A DNA stretch of 17,282 bases from CAYQEC01 sp964569015 (GTDB taxonomy: Bacteria > Actinomycetota > Acidimicrobiia > Spongiisociales > UBA5794), in contig CAZMSN010000040.1 in assembly GCA_964569015.1 (NCBI GenBank), positions 1 through 17,282 of the forward strand, in the 5' to 3' direction. Below the pieces are notes generated by a model, which was not told the DNA's origin, made no database searches, and saw only the letters and a list, made by a program, of their open reading frames with translations. Shown piece by piece: positions 13,687-17,282 of this stretch (positions are counted from its first letter, which is position 1; each line of letters opens with the position of its first letter). The translations under genes and the position numbers were made by a program.

Positions 13687-14747
13687 CCCGAACGGCTCCT
13701 CACCCGCGCCTGCAGAAGCTCCAGCGCGGTGGCGTTGGTGCCGGGGAGCTCGTGATCGGTGGTCCCCAGCGGCGTCACACGGTCACCCCAGCGTACCGCG
13801 GCGGCCCCCCAGGTGAGTCCTCCTCCGAAAGCCGCCAACACGACCACGTTTCCGGATGAGATCACACCCTGCTCCAGCGCCTCGGCGAGCGCGATCGGGA
13901 TGCTGGCGGCGGAGGTGTTCCCATAGGAGGCGATGTTGGAGTACACCTGATCGGGCCCGAGTTCCAGACGCCGTGCCGTCGCATCGATGATCCGGATGTT
14001 GGCTTGATGGGTGATCAGCAGGTCGACGTCGCCCAGGCTGAGGCCGGCATCGCCGATTGCCTCGATGGTGGCTTCGCCCATACGGGTCACGGCGTGGCGG
14101 AAGACCTCACGACCCTTCATCAGGATCGCCGCGCTCGCGGCCGGGTCGAATATCCGCTCGGTACCGGTACCGGTGATCACCAGGAGGTCGGTGAGACTTC
14201 CGTCGGCGTGGGTATTCACCGCCAGGATCCCCTCGGGCCCTTCCGTCGCCTCGAGCACGACTGCCCCGGCCCCGTCCCCGAAGAGCACGGCTGTCGATCG
14301 ATCCTCGAGATGCAAGTGAGCCGAGAGCCGCTCCGCTCCGATGAGGAGGGCCCGCCGGGCTGTGCCGGCCACCACCATCGCATTGACGATCGCCAGACCA
14401 TAGACGAACCCGGTGCAAGCGGCATTGATGTCGAAGCTGGTGGCACTGGGAAGGCTCATCTTCTCCTGGACGTACGAAGCCACCGACGGCACCGCCCGCT
14501 CCGGCGTGCAGGTGGCCACGATGACGAGGTCGATGTCCTCCGGGCTCAATCCGGCGGCGGCCACGGCCCGGCGGCCGGCGGCGGCGGCCATGTCGACGAT
14601 GCTGACGTGGCTGATGCGGCGTTCCTTGATGCCGCTGCGCGAGGTGATCCATTCGTCGCTGGTGTCCATCACCGTCTCGAGGTCGGCGTTGGTCAGTACC
14701 GCCGGTGGCGTGTACTTGCCCCATCCGGTGATCGCGGCTCTGCGCAT
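13683..14747 (-). CDS. fabH: 3-oxoacyl-[acyl-carrier-protein] synthase III (KAS III)
   Basis: The priming condensing enzyme: it joins an acyl-CoA starter to malonyl-ACP. 354 residues. Catalytic residues are present: Cys111 in DINAACTGFVYGL, His247 in THQAN, Asn277 in YGNTSAASIP. The N-terminal DTSDEWITSRSGIKERR (28-44) is the usual CoA-binding region. After the normal family end near residue 320 there is a tail of about 34 residues (TPLGTTDHELPGTNATALEL...) not needed for the thiolase fold. Start ATG 14747 has GGGAGAG five bases upstream; the longer frame to 14876 is unlikely. It is 22 nt after fabD. Starter preference (acetyl or branched) cannot be read from sequence by eye. Confidence 0.95.
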   Translation of the reverse strand: MRRAAITGWGKYTPPAVLTNADLETVMDTSDEWITSRSGIKERRISHVSIVDMAAAAGRRAVAAAGLSPEDIDLVIVATCTPERAVPSVASYVQEKMSLPSATSFDINAACTGFVYGLAIVNAMVVAGTARRALLIGAERLSAHLHLEDRSTAVLFGDGAGAVVLEATEGPEGILAVNTHADGSLTDLLVITGTGTERIFDPAASAAILMKGREVFRHAVTRMGEATIEAIGDAGLSLGDVDLLITHQANIRIIDATARRLELGPDQVYSNIASYGNTSAASIPIALAEALEQGVISSGNVVVLAAFGGGLTWGAAAVRWGDRVTPLGTTDHELPGTNATALELLQARVRSRSG

Positions 14748-14769
14748 CAGGTCTCTCCCGTGTCCGTCG

Positions 14770-15696
14770 TCATTGTATGGCGAGCGCTTCCACCGCCGGC
14801 GGTACGTCCACGACCGCCGAAACGGTGAGCACCGCCGCGTCGGGGACGGTGCGCCGCGCCAGCCCCGCGGTGACATCGCCCGGCCCGATGTGAACGAAAG
14901 CCTCGATCCCCGCCGCCGCCATCGCTTCGAGACTCTGGCGGAACTGCACCGGGCTGACGAGCTGGCCGGCCAGGTTCGCTACAACATCGCCGCCGGGTGC
15001 TGCGGTGACGTTGGACCACACCGGGAATGCCGGCGGCCCGAAGGTGATGCTTCGCAGTGCCACTGCCAGCTCCGCCTCGGCGGATTCCATCATCGGGGTG
15101 TGGAATGCACCAGCGACCTTGAGCGGTACCGCCCTACGAAATCCCAGCGCACCCCCGTGCTCGCAGATCCAGGCCACGTCATCGGTGGAGCCCGCCACGA
15201 CGATCTGGCCCGGGGCGTTGACGTTGGCCACCCACAGGCTCCCCCCGGCGTCGCGCCGGCCGGCGGTCGCCTCGAGCGCCGCCTCGAGATCGCCACCGAG
15301 CAGGGCGGCCATGCCGCCTTCGCATGCCCGGGCCGCCCGCCCCATCGCATTGCCGCGTGCCGCCACCAGCGCCAGCCCCTGGTCGTAGTCGAACACGCCG
15401 GACGCCGCCAGAGCCGTGTACTCGCCAAGCGAATGGCCGGCGGCGGCCGCCGGCGGCGCCGGCATGGCGGCTGCGAAGGCTTCCCACAGGGCGTAGGAGA
15501 CGGCGAAGAGCGCCGGTTGCACCACCTGGCTCTGCGTCAATCGCTCTTCGGGACCGGACGCGCACACGTCGCGCAGAGACCAGCCGAGGATGTCGTCGGC
15601 TCGATCACCGAGCAGGTCCGATCGCGACTCGAAGACGTCCGAGCCCATTCCCACGAACTGGCTTCCCTGGCCGGGAAACACAACGGCGTAGCGCAT
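14770..15696 (-). CDS. fabD: Malonyl-CoA:ACP malonyltransferase
   Basis: Transfers malonyl groups from CoA to ACP, supplying extender units. 308 residues. Motifs: VFPGQGSQFVGMG (6-18), GHSLGEYTA (87-95) with nucleophile Ser89, Arg114 that binds the malonyl carboxylate, and the catalytic His199 in GAFHTPMM. All are intact. The start is uncertain: ATG 15696 puts the first beta strand at residue 3 as in the family, but lacks a good Shine-Dalgarno. GTG 15744 would add 16 residues and overlap the threonine aldolase stop by four bases (GTGA), a translational-coupling arrangement. The shorter form is preferred on homology. A palindrome at 15723-15735 lies between the two starts. Confidence 0.94.
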   Translation of the reverse strand: MRYAVVFPGQGSQFVGMGSDVFESRSDLLGDRADDILGWSLRDVCASGPEERLTQSQVVQPALFAVSYALWEAFAAAMPAPPAAAAGHSLGEYTALAASGVFDYDQGLALVAARGNAMGRAARACEGGMAALLGGDLEAALEATAGRRDAGGSLWVANVNAPGQIVVAGSTDDVAWICEHGGALGFRRAVPLKVAGAFHTPMMESAEAELAVALRSITFGPPAFPVWSNVTAAPGGDVVANLAGQLVSPVQFRQSLEAMAAAGIEAFVHIGPGDVTAGLARRTVPDAAVLTVSAVVDVPPAVEALAIQ

Positions 15697-15722
15697 AGGG
15701 GATGAGACCCTAGGCCGTCCTC

Positions 15723-15735
15723 CTCGGTTACCGAG
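15723..15735. promoter_or_regulatory. 13-bp palindrome upstream of fabD (candidate operator)
   Basis: CTCGGT-T-ACCGAG is a perfect inverted repeat with 6-bp arms and a single central base. It ends 27 nt before the ATG of fabD, in the 44 nt between the threonine aldolase stop codon and that ATG. Actinobacterial fab operons are known to be controlled by dedicated regulators binding upstream of fabD (FasR in Streptomyces, MabR in mycobacteria). This site is in the right place, but its sequence has not been matched to their boxes. A possible -10, TAGGGT, follows at about 15707-15712 on the minus strand. Confidence 0.4.
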
Positions 15736-15740
15736 AACCC

Positions 15741-16772
15741 TCACCTCAGTTCATCGGCGATCCGCAACACCCGGGCCACGTCGGCGCCGTCGACGTCGCG
15801 GTGGGTGCAGAACCTGAGCTTGCCCGGCCGAATCAGGCCCACCCTCACCCCCTCGGCGCTCAGCGCCTGCTGGAACATGGAGGCCGCCCAGGGCAGCCCG
15901 TCCTCGTCGACCACCACCATGTTCGTTTCGACGGTGCCCACCGCATCGGGGAAACGCTTCGCCAGACCGGCCCCGAGCTCCCGCGCCAGAGTGTGATCGG
16001 CGATGAGACGCTCCCGATCGTGCAGCGCAACGGCCGCTCCGGCGGCGATGATTCCCGCCTGGCGCATGGCGCCTCCGAGGCGGGCCCGCCACGACCGGGC
16101 GGCGGCGACCGCGTCACCGGTCCCGGCGAGCACCGATCCCACCGGCCCTCCCAATCCCTTGGAGAAACAGAACATCACGGTGTCGGCGGTTGCCGCGTAC
16201 CGGGTAGCCGGGACGCCCGAGGCGATGACCGCGTTCCAGATGCGGGCCCCGTCGAGGTGCACCGCCAAGCCGTGCTCTCGGGCCACGTCCGAGCCGGCCT
16301 CCATCATCTCGATCGGCACGACGGTGCCACCCGAGACATTGTGGGTGTTCTCCCAAGCGAGCAGGGTGACTCGAGGCATGTGATACGACGCCGCCTCGAT
16401 CACGGCACCGATCTGGGCCGTGGTCATCTCGCCGTTGCAGGTGGACACGGGGCGCATCGACACACCCCACAGAGCGCCGGCGGCGCCGTGCTCGTAGTTG
16501 CGGATGTGTGCCGACTCAGCACAGATCACCTCGTCCCCCGGCCGGGTCTGGATCGCGAGGGCGAGCTGGTTGCCCATGGTGCCGCTGGGCACGAAGACCG
16601 CCGCCTCCTTGCCGAGGAGCGTGCCGGCCTCCTCCTCCAGGGCGTTGACGGTCGGGTCCTCGCCGTAGACGTCGTCACCCACGGCGGCGGCGGCCATCGC
16701 CTGCCGCATCTCGTTGGTCGGCCGCGTCACGGTATCGGATCGGAAGTCGGCGATGCCGTCGGGAAACGCCAT
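15741..16772 (-). CDS. ltaE: Low-specificity L-threonine aldolase (PLP enzyme)
   Basis: A 343-residue PLP-dependent fold-type I enzyme of the beta-eliminating lyase family, splitting L-threonine or allo-threonine to glycine and acetaldehyde. Seen: FRSDTVTRPTNEMRQAM (10-26), the family's opening; GDDVYGEDPTVNALE (32-46); SGTMGNQLAL (63-72) for phosphate binding; HLDGARIWNA (172-181) with Asp174 contacting the pyridine ring; and FCFSKGLGGPVGS (201-213) with Lys205 as the Schiff-base lysine. Length fits. It is first of the minus-strand fab block and its TGA overlaps a possible GTG start of fabD, so the two may share a transcript; a metabolic link to fatty acid synthesis is not obvious. It has no Shine-Dalgarno; a TACAAT box six bases upstream indicates a leaderless message. 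Confidence 0.92.
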   Translation of the reverse strand: MAFPDGIADFRSDTVTRPTNEMRQAMAAAAVGDDVYGEDPTVNALEEEAGTLLGKEAAVFVPSGTMGNQLALAIQTRPGDEVICAESAHIRNYEHGAAGALWGVSMRPVSTCNGEMTTAQIGAVIEAASYHMPRVTLLAWENTHNVSGGTVVPIEMMEAGSDVAREHGLAVHLDGARIWNAVIASGVPATRYAATADTVMFCFSKGLGGPVGSVLAGTGDAVAAARSWRARLGGAMRQAGIIAAGAAVALHDRERLIADHTLARELGAGLAKRFPDAVGTVETNMVVVDEDGLPWAASMFQQALSAEGVRVGLIRPGKLRFCTHRDVDGADVARVLRIADELR

Positions 16773-16788
16773 GGCGGCATTGTACGAT
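16773..16788. promoter_or_regulatory. Leaderless -10 of the threonine aldolase gene, overlapping a possible divergent -10
   Basis: On the minus strand TACAAT (16784-16779), five of six to consensus, is followed by GCCGCC and the ATG, so the transcript probably begins at the A of ATG. On the plus strand TACGAT (16783-16788) overlaps it and could serve the secreted-protein gene at 16866, with a leader of about 70 nt. Neither direction has a clear -35. If both are used, the two promoters would compete. Confidence 0.45.
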
Positions 16789-16865
16789 CGGGAACCTCAT
16801 CCGGCAGAACGGCCCCTCCGATCCCGCAGACACGGCGGCGATCCGGCCGGCAAGGTGGAAAACGC

Positions 16866-17282
16866 GTGATCCGAATCCTCCTCCCCCTCCTGCTGCTCGC
16901 CCCGCTCTTCGGTGCAGCCGAGGGCGCCGCCTCACCTCAGCTCCTCGGCAATCCCGACTTCGAACACGGCGGGCACGTCGCGTCCGACTGGTACGAGAAC
17001 ACCTGGGATGGGGCGGTCGCCGATTGCACGGCGTCCGACGATCCGGTTCACGGTGGCGACCGAGCCCAGCGGATCCAGGTCTCCGACCTCGGCGCCGGCG
17101 GCACACTGTTCGCCCAGGAGTACGACTTCGATGCCGGTCACGCCTACGAGGCGAGCATCTGGATACGCGCCGACACCGAGATGCAGGCGGTCTTCCTGCT
17201 GCAGAGCCGCGACCCCGACTACGAGGCCGGGGCCCGCCGCACCGTGCAGCTCGGCCCGGAGTGGCAGCACGTGGTCATCCGC
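16866..17282 (+). CDS. Secreted protein with carbohydrate-binding-module-like domain, N-terminal fragment (runs off right edge)
   Basis: An open frame of 139 codons without a stop before the window ends. GTG 16866 starts VIRILLPLLLLAPLFGAAEG, a clear signal peptide, probably cut after the GAAEGAAS region. The mature part starts LLGNPDFEHG, followed by SDWYENTW and later FDAGHAYEASIWIRAD and LGPEWQHVVI. This 'NPDFEHG...W...' start with alternating strands is the jelly-roll pattern of CBM4/9/16-like modules and related galactose-binding-like domains. What follows it (for example a hydrolase) is outside the window. AGGTGG lies about eight bases before the GTG. It diverges from the threonine aldolase gene by 93 nt. 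Domain class is inferred from pattern. Confidence 0.7.
   Translation, partial: MIRILLPLLLLAPLFGAAEGAASPQLLGNPDFEHGGHVASDWYENTWDGAVADCTASDDPVHGGDRAQRIQVSDLGAGGTLFAQEYDFDAGHAYEASIWIRADTEMQAVFLLQSRDPDYEAGARRTVQLGPEWQHVVIR

Noticed and set aside
14159..14172. 14-bp palindrome CGGTACCGGTACCG
   Set aside because: It lies inside fabH and is explained by codons of the TGTGTE segment, so there is no need to call a regulatory site.
14004..15705. Long plus-strand frames opposite fabH and fabD
   Set aside because: Mirror frames of conserved enzymes; His/Arg/Gly-rich translations with no family resemblance.

Overview
The window looks like chromosomal DNA of a high-GC actinobacterium, and an Acidimicrobiia-type lineage fits best. 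The pointers are strong G/C preference at third codon positions, a DUF3040 membrane protein (essentially an actinobacterial family), a MoxR-DUF58-transglutaminase operon, and several genes that seem to start as leaderless transcripts. The class is an inference from gene content, not a measurement. No tRNA, rRNA, CRISPR array, IS element, integrase or prophage gene was found, and base use is uniform, so this reads as core chromosome rather than an island.

Layout, left to right. Positions 1-61: start of a minus-strand secreted protein that leaves the window, with its own SD and promoter. 278-1081: a Rossmann-fold, ketopantoate-reductase-like oxidoreductase. 1176-2708: a large secreted protein of unknown function whose C-terminal third resembles the globular part of a type IV pilin. 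2718-3215 (minus): an HNH endonuclease, convergent with it across a 7-bp hairpin. 3404-3589 (minus): a 61-residue protein. 3766-8347 (plus): a tightly overlapping operon of a MoxR AAA+ ATPase, a DUF58 protein and a multi-membrane-span transglutaminase with an intact Cys-His-Asp triad. 8337-8834 (minus): a MerR-like regulator whose 3' end overlaps the transglutaminase gene by 11 nt. 8933-9271 (minus): DUF3040. 9320-10543 (minus): DNA polymerase IV. 10622-11272 (plus): a histidine-phosphatase-superfamily protein, divergent from dinB.

11410-16772 is one minus-strand block, transcribed right to left: low-specificity threonine aldolase, then fabD, fabH, fabG, acpP and fabF. It encodes the initiation and elongation core of type II fatty acid synthesis: FabD loads malonate onto ACP, FabH primes, FabF elongates and FabG reduces. 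Dehydratase, enoyl reductase and acetyl-CoA carboxylase genes are not in the window. A 13-bp perfect palindrome just upstream of fabD is a candidate operator. From 16866 (plus) a second secreted protein, resembling a carbohydrate-binding module, starts and runs off the right end.

I did not find a clear, wholly new multi-gene system. The best leads are the pilin-like chimera at 1176-2708, the palindromes upstream of fabD and between the MerR and DUF3040 genes, and the recurrent leaderless -10 arrangement (TAnnnT, 6-7 nt, ATG) before four genes.
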